A DNA stretch of 64,000 nt from Dyella kyungheensis. Lineage in GTDB: Bacteria > Pseudomonadota > Gammaproteobacteria > Xanthomonadales > Rhodanobacteraceae. Each line of letters begins with the position of its first letter. Positions within the stretch are counted from its first letter, which is position 1. This document shows, piece after piece, positions 42,116-51,194 of this stretch. Position numbers and translations under genes: made by a program. The stretch covers positions 558,001 to 622,000 of the forward strand of contig NZ_JADIKC010000001.1 in assembly GCF_016905005.1 (NCBI RefSeq), read 5' to 3'. The notes beneath the pieces are model-generated. The model was given only the letters and a program-made list of their open reading frames with translations. It was not told the DNA's origin and made no database searches.

Positions 42116-42634
42116 ATGTCCGTGACACTGCCAGAGTCCGTGGACGCTTGGCGCATGGTCTCGGCGCGGCGTTCGTTCGAAGGGGAAGTACCCGTGGTCG
42201 CCATGAAGCGATTGGGTGGCGCCCTGGCCGAAACGGACGGAACGGCGCGATACGAGCTGGATTTTGGCCGGGATGAGTTTGGTACGGCGTACCTCGATGT
42301 CCGCGTCCAGGTTCCGCTCACGCTGACCTGCCAGCGCAGCTTGGAAACGTTCGTCTTGCCCGTGACGGTCGATAGCCGGCTGGGCCTGATCCGTTCCGAG
42401 CGCGACGAAGCGGCCCTGCCGCCCAACGTCGAACCGCTGCTGGTGGCTGACGACAGCAAGCTGAGCTTGCTGGATGTCATCGAGGACGAATTGTTGTTGG
42501 CATTGCCGCTGGTCCCGGTGAACCCGGACAGCACGCTGCCTGAAGAAGTAACAGGGCCGACGCCGGAAGAAATTTCCAGCGAAAGGCGTACCGATAACCC
42601 GTTCGCGGTTTTGCGCGAACTCAAGAAAAACTGA
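42116..42634 (+). CDS. yceD: YceD family protein (DUF177)
   Basis: A 172-residue protein of the DUF177 family, conserved next to rpmF in most bacteria and linked to large-subunit rRNA accumulation. The N-terminus SVDAWRMVSARRSFEGEV is characteristic of Xanthomonadales members; the middle LTLTCQRSLETFVLPVTV holds the family Cys, and the tail ends NPFAVLRELKK. The ATG at 42116 follows the -10 element by only 9 bp. Next ATG in frame (42152) would remove the conserved N-terminus, so leaderless translation is likely. Confidence 0.9.
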   Translation: MSVTLPESVDAWRMVSARRSFEGEVPVVAMKRLGGALAETDGTARYELDFGRDEFGTAYLDVRVQVPLTLTCQRSLETFVLPVTVDSRLGLIRSERDEAALPPNVEPLLVADDSKLSLLDVIEDELLLALPLVPVNPDSTLPEEVTGPTPEEISSERRTDNPFAVLRELKKN

Positions 42635-42652
42635 TTTAGCTGGAGATTCGCC

Positions 42653-42847
42653 ATGGCCGTTGCCAAGAGCCGCAAGACCCCGTCCACCCGCGGCATGCGT
42701 CGTTCGCACGATGCGCTGAAGACCGTGCAGCTGTCGACCGATCCGACCAGTGGCGAAGTGCATCTGCGCCATCACGTCACCAAGGACGGCTACTACCGCG
42801 GCAAGAAGGTCATCCAGACCGCCGGCGCGGTGGTCGAAGAGGATTGA
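42653..42847 (+). CDS. rpmF: 50S ribosomal protein L32
   Basis: Small basic ribosomal protein, 64 residues, starting [20 protein letters not shown], the universal L32 opening. The C-terminal half has [18 protein letters not shown]. It lacks the paired cysteines of zinc-binding L32, as expected for this lineage. It follows yceD by 18 bp. In most bacteria plsX follows; here a 137 bp gap leads straight to fabH. Confidence 0.97.
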   Translation: MAVAKSRKTPSTRGMRRSHDALKTVQLSTDPTSGEVHLRHHVTKDGYYRGKKVIQTAGAVVEED

Positions 42848-42877
42848 TCGTTCCCGCAAGGGATACGGTTCCGCATG

Positions 42878-42900
42878 GCGGCGCGATTTCGCGCCGCTTT
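42878..42900 (+). terminator. Hairpin between rpmF and fabH
   Basis: Stem GCGGCGCGA / TCGCGCCGC with a minimal loop, followed by TTT, 30 bp after rpmF. A second hairpin GAAGCGG/CCGCTTC lies at 42938-42958. The first may terminate or attenuate read-through into fabH; the T-run is short. Confidence 0.5.
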
Positions 42901-42984
42901 GCGTTTATGCGATCACCCACGTAACGTTCACGGTTTGGAAGCGGCTCAAGACCGCTTCATCCCAACCCGTCGCATGGAAAGTTA

Positions 42985-43959
42985 ATGGCCCAGATTTACG
43001 CCCGCATCACCGGCACCGGCAGCGCGCTGCCCGAGCGAGTGGTGACCAACGCCGATCTAGAGAAGATCGTCGAGACCAGTGACGAATGGATTGTCAGCCG
43101 TACCGGCATTCAACGCCGCCATATCGCCGCTGAGGGCCAGACCACCGGTGACCTTGCCACCGAGGCCGCGGAACGCGCCCTGGAGGCTGCCGGCGTCAAG
43201 GCGTCGGAGCTCGATCTGATCGTGCTCGGCACGACGACGCCGGACATCATTTTCCCGTCCACCGCCTGTCTTGTGCAGCATCGTCTGGGCGCCAACGGTT
43301 GCGCGGCGTTCGACGTCAATGCGGCCTGTTCGGGCTTCGTCTACGCGCTGGGCATTGCCGACAAGTTCATCCGCAGCGGCCAGTCCAAGAAAGTGCTGGT
43401 GATCGGCGCGGAAACACTGACCCGCATGGTCGACTGGACCGAGCGCGAAACCTGCGTGCTGTTCGGCGACGGCGCTGGCGCCGTGGTGCTGGAAGCCTCG
43501 GAAGAGCCGGGCATCTACGCCACGCTGCTGCATGCCGACGGCGGCTTCAAGCATCTGCTGTACAACCCCGTGGGCGTTTCGGTCGGCTTCAAGGACGAGC
43601 CCAACCACGGCGTGCGCATCAACATGGCTGGCCGCGAAGTGTTCAAGGTCGCCGTGAAGACGCTCGACTCGCTGGTCGACGAAACGTTGCAGGCCGCTGG
43701 CATGGACGAGTCGCAGATCGACTGGCTGATTCCGCACCAGGCCAACCTGCGCATCATCGAGGCAACGGCCAAGCGCCTGAAGATGCCGATGGAGCAGGTG
43801 ATCGTCACCGTGCAGGAACACGCCAACACCTCGTCGGGCTCGGTGCCGCTGGCGCTGGATTACGCGGTGCGTTCGGGCAAGGTCAAGCGTGGGCAGAATC
43901 TGCTGCTGGAAGCGTTTGGTGGCGGGTTTACGTGGGCGTCGGCGCTGCTGCGTTATTGA
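42985..43959 (+). CDS. fabH: 3-oxoacyl-ACP synthase III FabH
   Basis: Condenses acetyl-CoA (or another starter) with malonyl-ACP to begin fatty-acid synthesis; 324 residues, cytosolic. Catalytic Cys115 lies in VNAACSGFVYAL; His in WLIPHQANLRI and Asn in EHANTSSGSVPLALD complete the triad. The N-terminus ARITGTGSALPERVVTNADL is typical. It begins the fab cluster but is closed by its own terminator (43979-44004) and a family A repeat, so fabD downstream needs another promoter or read-through. Confidence 0.96.
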   Translation: MAQIYARITGTGSALPERVVTNADLEKIVETSDEWIVSRTGIQRRHIAAEGQTTGDLATEAAERALEAAGVKASELDLIVLGTTTPDIIFPSTACLVQHRLGANGCAAFDVNAACSGFVYALGIADKFIRSGQSKKVLVIGAETLTRMVDWTERETCVLFGDGAGAVVLEASEEPGIYATLLHADGGFKHLLYNPVGVSVGFKDEPNHGVRINMAGREVFKVAVKTLDSLVDETLQAAGMDESQIDWLIPHQANLRIIEATAKRLKMPMEQVIVTVQEHANTSSGSVPLALDYAVRSGKVKRGQNLLLEAFGGGFTWASALLRY

Positions 43960-43978
43960 TTGCCTCAAGTTCGATGAA

Positions 43979-44004
43979 AGGCCGCCTGCGGGCGGCTTTT
44001 TTTT
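43979..44004 (+). terminator. Rho-independent terminator after fabH
   Basis: Stem GCCGCC / GGCGGC with loop TGCG (43981-43996), extended by flanking A/T pairs, followed by eight T. It lies about 20 bp after the fabH stop, inside the fab cluster. Confidence 0.9.
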
Positions 44005-44008
44005 GCCC

Positions 44009-44128
44009 GTCGTTCCGGCGCGGGCCGGAAACCCGTAGCGGTGAGCTGCGTTTATCGCGAGCGCCTCCACAGGCTCCTGCGACAACCAAGCCATGCGGCC
44101 ACTGGATTCCGGCCTGCGCCGGAATGAC
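44009..44128. repeat. Palindromic repeat pair, family A, copy 2
   Basis: The right arm (about 44100-44128) is nearly identical to those at 3051-3080 and 55528-55557. The left arm (44009 on) is degenerate (GTCGTTCCGGCGCGGGCCGG). It lies directly after the fabH terminator and before fabD. Confidence 0.85.
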
Positions 44129-44228
44129 GGGAAAGTGAGGCGATCGGGCCCTCTGTGACCAAATACAGCTGCGTATGGCGCTGATTACTGGCACCATTCC
44201 GTTTTTCGATTTCAGAAAACCCCTATCC

Positions 44229-45176
44229 ATGACCGATACCGCCGCCACGCTCGCTTTCGTTTTCCCTGGCCAGGGTTCGCAATCCATGGGCATGCTGGCT
44301 GAGCTGGCCGCTGCGCATGCGGAAGTGAAGGCCACGTTCGACGAGGCATCGCAGGGCGCGGGCATCGACCTGTGGGCGCTCAGCCAGCACGGTCCGGAAG
44401 AAGACCTCAACCGCACCGAGAACACGCAGCCGGCGCTGCTCGCCGCCAGCGTGGCGGTGTGGCGCGTGTGGCAGAAGCTCGGTGGCGCGATGCCGGCGCA
44501 GATGTCCGGCCACAGCCTGGGCGAGTACAGCGCGCTGGTGTGTGCGGGCGCGCTGTCGCTGCACGACGCCGCTGCGCTGGTCGCCGAGCGCGGCCGCCTG
44601 ATGCAGGCCGCGGTGCCGCCGGGCGTCGGTGCGATGGCCGCCATCCTCGGTGGCGACGATGCGCAGATCGCGGCAGTGTGCGAGGAAGTCGCGCAGGGCC
44701 AGGTGGTATCGCCGGCCAACTTCAACTCGCCCGGCCAGCTCGTCATCGCGGGCAATGCCGAGGCGGTGGATCGCGCGCTGGCCAAGCTGGCGGAGCAGGG
44801 CGTGAAGAAGGCCATCAAGCTCGCTGTGTCGGTACCTTCGCATTGCGCACTGATGCGCGATGCGGCCGATCGCCTGGGTGAGCGCATGGCGTCGATCGAC
44901 TGGACGTTGCCGTCGGTGCCGGTGGTGCAGAACGCCGAAGCGCGCAGCTACGACAACCTGGAAGACATTCGCGGTGCCTTGCAGCGCCAGCTGTACCTGC
45001 CGGTGCGCTGGACCCAATGCGTGCAGGCGCTGGTCGCGGGCGGTGCGACGCGCATCGTTGAAGCTGGCCCGGGCAAGGTGCTGGCCGGCCTTATCAAGCG
45101 CATCGACAAGAGCGTGGAAGCGCGCGCCATCGGCACGCCGGCCGAGCTGGACGCCGCTCGCGCCGAGTGGGCCTGA
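44229..45176 (+). CDS. fabD: Malonyl-CoA:ACP transacylase FabD
   Basis: Transfers malonyl from CoA to ACP, 315 residues, cytosolic. The start FVFPGQGSQSMGML holds the conserved GQGSQ; the nucleophile is Ser96 in GHSLGEYSAL; the catalytic His is in SVPSHCALM and the late Gln/Asn region is intact. I start at 44229; the in-frame ATG 18 codons earlier lacks family likeness. Followed by fabG after 69 bp. Confidence 0.96.
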   Translation: MTDTAATLAFVFPGQGSQSMGMLAELAAAHAEVKATFDEASQGAGIDLWALSQHGPEEDLNRTENTQPALLAASVAVWRVWQKLGGAMPAQMSGHSLGEYSALVCAGALSLHDAAALVAERGRLMQAAVPPGVGAMAAILGGDDAQIAAVCEEVAQGQVVSPANFNSPGQLVIAGNAEAVDRALAKLAEQGVKKAIKLAVSVPSHCALMRDAADRLGERMASIDWTLPSVPVVQNAEARSYDNLEDIRGALQRQLYLPVRWTQCVQALVAGGATRIVEAGPGKVLAGLIKRIDKSVEARAIGTPAELDAARAEWA

Positions 45177-45245
45177 TTTCCCGCATCTTCCAACGATTCA
45201 TGCGACTGGACGGCTCGACGTCCAGCCATCCAAAGGAAACGACAG

Positions 45246-45989
45246 ATGAGCAAGACACTGCAAGGTGAGATCGCCCTCGTCACGGGTGCCAGCCGCGGCA
45301 TCGGTGCCGCCATTGCCGATGAACTGGCCGCGCAGGGCGCCACCGTCATCGGTACCGCGACCAGCGACAGCGGCGCCGCCGCGATCGGCGAACGCCTTGC
45401 CGCGCACGGCGGCCATGGCCGCATGCTCAACGTGACCGACGGTGCTTCCATCGATGCGCTCATCGATGGCATCGCAAAGGAATTCGGCCCGGTCTCGATC
45501 CTGGTGAACAACGCCGGCATCACCCGCGACCAGCTGCTGATGCGCATGCGCGACGACGACTGGCAGGCGATTCTCGATACCAATCTCACCTCGGTGTACC
45601 GCGCCTCCAAGGCGGTGATGCGCGGCATGATGAAGGCGCGCAAGGGCCGCATCATTTCGATTGCCTCGGTGGTCGGCGTCACCGGCAATCCGGGCCAGTC
45701 CAACTATGCGGCGGCCAAGGCCGGCATCATTGCGTTCTCCAAGTCGCTGGCGCGCGAGATCGGTTCGCGCGGCATCACCGTGAACGTGGTGGCGCCGGGC
45801 TTCATCGACACCGACATGACGCGTTCGCTGCCCGAGGACGCCCGTCAGGCGCTGCTGGGCCAGATCGCGCTGGGTCACCTGGGCGAAGCGACGGATATTG
45901 CGAAGGCCGTGGGCTTCCTGGCCTCCCCGTCGGCGGCCTACATCACCGGCGAGACGCTGCATGTGAACGGCGGCATGTACATGCCCTAA
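45246..45989 (+). CDS. fabG: 3-oxoacyl-ACP reductase FabG
   Basis: NADPH-dependent reductase of the fatty-acid cycle, 247 residues, short-chain dehydrogenase family. Cofactor motif TGASRGIG (13-20), NNAG (88-91), catalytic Ser141, Tyr154 and Lys158 (QSNYAAAKAG). The ending ITGETLHVNGGMYM is the FabG signature. GGAAACGAC before the ATG gives a ribosome site. A hairpin follows the stop before the long acpP upstream region. Confidence 0.96.
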   Translation: MSKTLQGEIALVTGASRGIGAAIADELAAQGATVIGTATSDSGAAAIGERLAAHGGHGRMLNVTDGASIDALIDGIAKEFGPVSILVNNAGITRDQLLMRMRDDDWQAILDTNLTSVYRASKAVMRGMMKARKGRIISIASVVGVTGNPGQSNYAAAKAGIIAFSKSLAREIGSRGITVNVVAPGFIDTDMTRSLPEDARQALLGQIALGHLGEATDIAKAVGFLASPSAAYITGETLHVNGGMYMP

Positions 45990-46292
45990 GTCGTGAAGAA
46001 AGGGCCGCAAGCCCTTCTCGCGTCCTTCATTGTCTGAAATGGCCGGATGGCCTGCCAGCCCTGCTGGCAGGCGGTTTGGCGCGCCGGCGCGGGCCGGCTT
46101 AACACGGAGTTGTCGCAAGCTACATCGTTTTAGGCGACAATTGCTTCTTTCGCGCCGGTCCCGTGGCCTGCGTATCACCATTGCTGGCGGATCATGGCGG
46201 CCTTGCGGCTTAACCACTACAATCCGCCGGCCATATGTCGGCCTTATGTCCGGCGTTGATCAGGTAACTACTCCTTGGGAGGTATTGGCAAC
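45990..46292 (+). promoter_or_regulatory. acpP upstream region with hairpins and candidate promoter
   Basis: A 303 bp interval without a gene. Hairpins: AAGGGC/GCCCTT (46000-46016) and CCTGCCAG/CTGGCAGG (46051-46071), either of which may end fabG transcripts. An inverted repeat TTGTCGC (46110-46116) / GCGACAA (46134-46140) could be an operator. A -10-like TACAAT (46218-46223) has only a weak -35. The strong ribosome site GGGAGG precedes acpP. A separate acpP promoter is common because ACP is very abundant. Confidence 0.45.
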
Positions 46293-46532
46293 ATGAGCAC
46301 CATCGAAGAGCGCGTCAAGAAAATCGTCATCGAGCAGCTGGGCGTGAAGGAAGAGGAAGTCACGGCGAACGCTTCGTTCGTGGACGATCTGGGCGCTGAT
46401 TCGCTGGACACCGTCGAGCTGGTCATGGCCCTCGAGGAAGAGTTCGAGACCGAGATTCCGGACGAAGAGGCCGAGAAGATCACCACGGTGCAGCAGGCTG
46501 TTGACTACATCAAGGCCCACACCAAGGAGTGA
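46293..46532 (+). CDS. acpP: Acyl carrier protein
   Basis: A 79-residue acidic carrier protein that holds growing fatty acids on phosphopantetheine. The attachment site is DSLD with Ser37 ([15 protein letters not shown]). Start ATG at 46293 with GGGAGG 14 bp upstream to its last base; codons from 46275 would add an atypical MGGIGN. Lies between fabG and fabF in the classical order. Confidence 0.98.
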   Translation: MSTIEERVKKIVIEQLGVKEEEVTANASFVDDLGADSLDTVELVMALEEEFETEIPDEEAEKITTVQQAVDYIKAHTKE

Positions 46533-46739
46533 TCGCTCTGCTGCGACGACGCCATGCGTCTGTCCACTAGCGATACCGGAAGCTGCGCCACATTGGCGCA
46601 GTTTTCGTTTCTGCATTTTGCAACGTCCTGTCCCGTATGGTGCGCACGGCGCACTGCACGGCCCGGATGACGTGGCCACGAATGACGCAGATTGCCTGCC
46701 GCCATCGATAGAGCCACGGATACACAAGGGAACATCAGC

Positions 46740-47978
46740 ATGAGCAAACGACGTGTGGTTGTAACCGGGCTGGGCATCATTTCCCCGGTCGGCAACGATG
46801 TCACGACGGCCTGGGACAACATCCTCAAGGGCGTCAGCGGCATCGGTGAGGTTACCCATTTCGACGCCACCGCCTATGCCACGCGCATCGCCGGTCAGGT
46901 ACGTGATTTCGATCCGGCGCAGTGGATTGCCCCGAAAGAGATCAAGAAGATGGATCCGTTCATCCATTACGGCATCGCCGCGGGCACGCAAGCCCTGCGC
47001 GATTCCGGCCTGGAAGTGACGGAAGCGAACGCGCCGCGCATCGGCGTGGCCGTGGCGGCCGGCATCGGCGGCCTGCATACCATCGAACATACGTCGATCG
47101 AACTGCACGACAAGGGACCGCGTCGCGTGTCGCCGTTCTTCGTGCCGTCCTCGATCATCAACATGGTGTCCGGTCACCTGTCGATCATGTACGGCCTCAA
47201 GGGCCCGAACATCGCCTGCGTCACCGCCTGCACCACCGGTACGCACAACATCGGCCTGGCCGCGCGCATGATCCAGTACGGCGATGCCGACGTGATGATC
47301 GCCGGCGGCGCCGAGTTCGCCACCACTGGCACGGCGATGGCGGGCTTCTGCTCGGCCAAGGCCATGTCCACCCGCAACGATGAGCCGACCAAGGCCAGCC
47401 GTCCGTGGGACAAGGATCGCGACGGTTTCGTGCTGTCCGACGGCGCCGGCGTGCTGGTGCTGGAAGAGTACGAACACGCCAAGGCACGCGGCGCGAAGAT
47501 CTACGCGGAGCTGGTCGGTTTCGGCATGAGCGGCGACGCGTTCCACATCACCGCCCCGAGCGAAGGTGGCGAAGGTGCGGCGCGCAGCATGGATACGGCG
47601 CTGAAGGACGGCCATCTGAACCCGACCGACGTGCAGTACGTCAACGCGCACGGCACCTCCACGCCGCTGGGCGACCTGGGTGAAGTGCTGGCCGCCAAGC
47701 GCGTGTTCGGCGATCACGCCTACAAGCTGGCGATGAGCTCGACCAAGTCGGCCACCGGTCACCTGCTGGGTGCGGCTGGCGGCGTGGAAGCGATCTTCAC
47801 CATCCTGGCCCTGCGCGACCAGGTGCTGCCGCCGACGATCAACCTGGACGAGCCGGGCGAAGGCTGCGACCTGGATTTCGTGCCGCACACCGCGCGCGAA
47901 GCGAAGTTCGACGTGGCCATCTCCAACTCGTTCGGCTTCGGCGGCACCAACGGCACGTTGGCATTCCGTCGCATTTGA
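46740..47978 (+). CDS. fabF: 3-oxoacyl-ACP synthase II FabF
   Basis: Elongating condensing enzyme of fatty-acid synthesis, 412 residues. The Cys-His-His triad is Cys164 ([12 protein letters not shown]), His304 ([12 protein letters not shown]) and His341 ([12 protein letters not shown]). The C-terminal SFGFGGTNG loop is intact. I start at 46740; the earlier in-frame ATG (46692) adds an unconserved tail. The stop overlaps the pabB start region, linking fatty-acid and folate genes. Confidence 0.96.
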   Translation: MSKRRVVVTGLGIISPVGNDVTTAWDNILKGVSGIGEVTHFDATAYATRIAGQVRDFDPAQWIAPKEIKKMDPFIHYGIAAGTQALRDSGLEVTEANAPRIGVAVAAGIGGLHTIEHTSIELHDKGPRRVSPFFVPSSIINMVSGHLSIMYGLKGPNIACVTACTTGTHNIGLAARMIQYGDADVMIAGGAEFATTGTAMAGFCSAKAMSTRNDEPTKASRPWDKDRDGFVLSDGAGVLVLEEYEHAKARGAKIYAELVGFGMSGDAFHITAPSEGGEGAARSMDTALKDGHLNPTDVQYVNAHGTSTPLGDLGEVLAAKRVFGDHAYKLAMSSTKSATGHLLGAAGGVEAIFTILALRDQVLPPTINLDEPGEGCDLDFVPHTAREAKFDVAISNSFGFGGTNGTLAFRRI

Positions 47979-49336
47979 GCGACGTGACAACGTTTGTTCG
48001 GCGTACCTTGCACGGCCGGCGCGATCTCCTCGCGCCGGCCGCTGCATTTCCGGCGCGCTATCCGGGCCTGCTGCAGAGTGTGACCCACGGTACGCCACAG
48101 GCGCGCTACGACATCCTGTTTGCGTTCCCGCAGGAGACGCTGTCGTTGCTGGCCGATGGCCGGCTAATCGATGGTCGCGGGCTCGCGCAGGAAGGCCGTT
48201 TTCTCGACGCGCTCGACCATGCGTGGCGCGACGCGCGTGCACCGCGCGATGCCTCAAGCGACCTGCCGTTCCATGGCGGCTGGCTGCTGCTGATGAATTA
48301 CGAGCTGGTCGGCGAGATCGAGGCGCGGTTGCGCCTGCGACCATCGGAAGCATTGCCGACGGCGATGGCATTGCGTTGTCCTGCCGCGGTGATCGTCGAC
48401 CACGCCCGCGGTTGCACCGTGCTGGTGGCGGAGGAGGGACATCCGTCCCTGCTCGATGCGATGGAAGCCGATCTTCAAGTTAACCTCGACCTTGCAGCGC
48501 TTCCCGCACCGACCCGTTGTGGCGAAGACGATCCGTCGTTGTTCCTCGATGGCGTGGCGCGCATCCACGAACACCTGCATGCCGGCGACATCTTCCAGGT
48601 GAATCTCTCACGGGCATGGCATGCGCATTACGCGACGCCACCGGCGCCCGCGCAGTTGTACCAATCGTTGCGACAAGCCAATCCTGCACCGTTCGCCGGT
48701 TTGTTCCAGCAGCCGGCATGGGCGGTGGTGAGTTCGTCGCCGGAGCGGCTGGTGGAAGTGCGCGATGGCCTGGCGCAGACGCGTCCGATTGCCGGCACGC
48801 GTCCGCGTACGCCGGGCGACGACGACGTGGCGCGTATCCGCGAACTCAGCACGCATCCCAAGGAGCGCGCCGAGCACGTGATGCTGATCGACCTGGAGCG
48901 CAACGACCTGGGCCGCGTATGCGTGCCAGGCACGGTCGAGGTCGACGAGCTGATGGTGGTGGAAAGCTACGCGCACGTGCATCACATCGTGTCCAACGTG
49001 CGTGGACGTTTGCGCGCTGAAGTGACACCGGGCGAAGTGATTGCCGCGACGTTTCCGGGCGGCACCATCACCGGTTGCCCCAAGGTGCGCTGCATGGAAA
49101 TCATCGCCGCGTTGGAAGACGCGCCGCGTGGTGCCTATACCGGCGCGCTTGGCTATCTGGATCGGAACGGCGACCTGGATCTCAATATCCTTATCCGCAC
49201 GTTCACGCTGGTTGGCCAGGACGTTACTTTCCGCGCCGGCGCCGGCATCGTGGCCGATTCGGTGGCGGAGAAGGAACTGGACGAGACGCGCGCCAAGGCA
49301 CGCGGCCTGTTGCGCGCCCTGGGAGTGCAGGGCTGA
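47975..49336 (+). CDS. pabB: Aminodeoxychorismate synthase component I (PabB-like)
   Basis: Chorismate-binding enzyme making 4-amino-4-deoxychorismate for folate, 453 residues. The chorismate-binding core is clear: [51 protein letters not shown] and [20 protein letters not shown]. Residue 273 is Ala in PIAGT, where E. coli PabB has Lys (PIKGT) and TrpE has Ala; the role as PabB rests on the adjacent pabC. The start is a TTG at 47975 overlapping fabF, or a GTG at 47984. No glutamine amidotransferase gene is adjacent. Confidence 0.82.
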   Translation: MSDVTTFVRRTLHGRRDLLAPAAAFPARYPGLLQSVTHGTPQARYDILFAFPQETLSLLADGRLIDGRGLAQEGRFLDALDHAWRDARAPRDASSDLPFHGGWLLLMNYELVGEIEARLRLRPSEALPTAMALRCPAAVIVDHARGCTVLVAEEGHPSLLDAMEADLQVNLDLAALPAPTRCGEDDPSLFLDGVARIHEHLHAGDIFQVNLSRAWHAHYATPPAPAQLYQSLRQANPAPFAGLFQQPAWAVVSSSPERLVEVRDGLAQTRPIAGTRPRTPGDDDVARIRELSTHPKERAEHVMLIDLERNDLGRVCVPGTVEVDELMVVESYAHVHHIVSNVRGRLRAEVTPGEVIAATFPGGTITGCPKVRCMEIIAALEDAPRGAYTGALGYLDRNGDLDLNILIRTFTLVGQDVTFRAGAGIVADSVAEKELDETRAKARGLLRALGVQG

Positions 49337-50160
49337 TGTCCGCCCGCCTGCTGGTCAACGGCGAGCCGTCGACCACTGTGTCGGCCTTCGATCGCGGCTT
49401 GTCCTACGGCGACGGGCTGTTTGAAACGATTCGTTTCGTGCGTGGCGTGGCGCCGCTCTGGGAGCGGCACATGGCGCGCTTGCACGAGGGTTGCCTACGC
49501 TTGCGTCAACCGTTGCCCGATGAGGAAACGCTGCTGCGCGAAGCGGGCAGGGTGATCGACGGAACCGAACACGCCGTCGTGCGCATCACCTTGACGCGCG
49601 GCGTAGGGGAGCGGGGCTATGCGCCGCCTCCGGCGCGCGCGCCAACCCGCATCGTGGCTGGCTTCGACGCGCCTGTCATGAGTGGCGATGCGTATGCGGC
49701 GGGTCTGCGTGTGCGCTGGTGTGAGACGCAGCTGGCCGCGCAGCCGCTGCTGGCTGGCCTCAAGCACCTCAATCGGCTGGAGCAGGTGTTGGCGCGTGCT
49801 GAGTGGTCCGATCCGGCCATCGGCGAAGGCCTGCTCCGCGACCTGGATGGGCGGCTGATCTCAGGCACCATGACCAATCTGTTCGCCGTGCTTGGGGGCG
49901 TGCTGGTGACGCCGGCGCTGGATCGCTGCGGCGTGGCAGGCGTGGCGCGTGCGGAAGTTCTCACCCACCAGCCCGAGGCGCAGGTGCGCGACATGCATCC
50001 GGCCGAACTGGCCAACGCCAGCGAGCTTTTTCTCAGCTCCAGCGTGCGAGGCATTTTGCCTGTTCAGGCCGTGGGCGATACCGTGTATGTTCCGGGGCCG
50101 GTCACCCGTGCTTTGCAACGGCATTGGTGCGGCCTGGGTTTTCCGATGGAGCAGGCATGA
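49336..50160 (+). CDS. pabC: Aminodeoxychorismate lyase PabC
   Basis: PLP enzyme converting aminodeoxychorismate to 4-aminobenzoate and pyruvate, 274 residues, class IV aminotransferase fold. The Schiff-base Lys143 is in GLKHLNRLEQVLAR, the PabC signature. FDRGLSYGDGLFETIR and SGTMTNLFAV are further hallmarks. The start shares one base with the pabB stop (TGATG), and its stop overlaps mltG as ATGA. This matches the fabF-pabC-mltG-tmk-holB order of E. coli with pabB added. Confidence 0.94.
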   Translation: MSARLLVNGEPSTTVSAFDRGLSYGDGLFETIRFVRGVAPLWERHMARLHEGCLRLRQPLPDEETLLREAGRVIDGTEHAVVRITLTRGVGERGYAPPPARAPTRIVAGFDAPVMSGDAYAAGLRVRWCETQLAAQPLLAGLKHLNRLEQVLARAEWSDPAIGEGLLRDLDGRLISGTMTNLFAVLGGVLVTPALDRCGVAGVARAEVLTHQPEAQVRDMHPAELANASELFLSSSVRGILPVQAVGDTVYVPGPVTRALQRHWCGLGFPMEQA

Positions 50161-51194
50161 GTCGACACAAGATGCAGGGACGGGCGCTATGGCGCGGCTT
50201 GATCGTGCTGGTGTTGCTGGCGATCGCCGGCGGCCTCGTCTACGGCTGGATGGACTATCAACGTTTCGTCGGCACGCCGCTGACGGTGTCGGCCGAGGCG
50301 CCCAGCGTCGATGTGGCCAAGGGCAGCAGCCTGCGCGATGTGGTCGGCCAATTGCATGAGCAGCATGCGACGAATACACACCCGCTGTACTGGCGCGTGC
50401 TGGCCGAACAGTTGCGCGTCGCCGGCCGCCTGCATGCGGGCGAATACGCGCTGACGGCCGGCATTACGCCGCGCGACCTGCTGCTGAACATGGCGGCGGG
50501 CAGGGTGGTGCAACGCAACTTCACCATCGTGGACGGCTGGAATTTCCACGAACTGCGCCAGGCCCTGGCCAAGGCCGACAAGCTGAAGCAGGACGCCGCC
50601 AGCCTGGACGACGAAGCGCTGATGGCGAAGATCGGCGCGCCGGGCGAAATGCCCGAGGGGCGTTTTCTGCCCGAAACCTATGCCTATGTGAAAGGCGACA
50701 GCGATCTGGACGTCCTGCGCCGCGCGCATGCCGCAATGACCAAGCTGCTCGATGCGCAGTGGTCGAAGCGCGACACCCAAGTGCCGCTGGCAACGCCGTA
50801 CGACGCGCTGATCCTTGCCTCCATCGTGGAGAAGGAAACCGGCCGCGCCGACGAGCGGCCGCGCATCGCCGGCGTGTTCATCCGCCGCCTGCAGAGCCAC
50901 ATGCTGCTGCAGACCGATCCCTCCGTGATCTACGGCATGGGCGACACGTATACGGGCAACATCCACAAGTCCGATCTCACCACCGACACGCCGTACAACA
51001 CCTATACGCGCGCCGGCCTGCCGCCGACGCCCATCGCCATGCCGGGCAAGCCGGCCATCGAAGCGGCGCTGCATCCCGCCTCCGGCAACGAGCTTTACTT
51101 CGTGGCGCGCGGCGACGGCACGCATGTGTTCTCCAGTACGCTGGACGAACACAATCGGAACGTGGCCTGTTTTCAGCTGAAGCGATGCCAATGA
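50157..51194 (+). CDS. mltG: Endolytic murein transglycosylase MltG
   Basis: Inner-membrane anchored lytic transglycosylase thought to release new glycan strands, 345 residues. One membrane helix at about 13-31 (RGLIVLVLLAIAGGLVYGWM) is followed by a LysM-like region and the YceG catalytic domain. The catalytic Glu225 lies in LASIVEKETG. The conserved end region PYNTYTRAGLPPTPIAMPGK is intact. Overlaps pabC (ATGA) and tmk. Confidence 0.95.
   Translation: MSRHKMQGRALWRGLIVLVLLAIAGGLVYGWMDYQRFVGTPLTVSAEAPSVDVAKGSSLRDVVGQLHEQHATNTHPLYWRVLAEQLRVAGRLHAGEYALTAGITPRDLLLNMAAGRVVQRNFTIVDGWNFHELRQALAKADKLKQDAASLDDEALMAKIGAPGEMPEGRFLPETYAYVKGDSDLDVLRRAHAAMTKLLDAQWSKRDTQVPLATPYDALILASIVEKETGRADERPRIAGVFIRRLQSHMLLQTDPSVIYGMGDTYTGNIHKSDLTTDTPYNTYTRAGLPPTPIAMPGKPAIEAALHPASGNELYFVARGDGTHVFSSTLDEHNRNVACFQLKRCQ

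Noticed and set aside
46260-48371. A 703-codon open frame antisense to acpP, fabF and pabB
   Set aside because: Spans three well-supported plus-strand genes and their gaps; Arg/Gly-rich translation without motifs.
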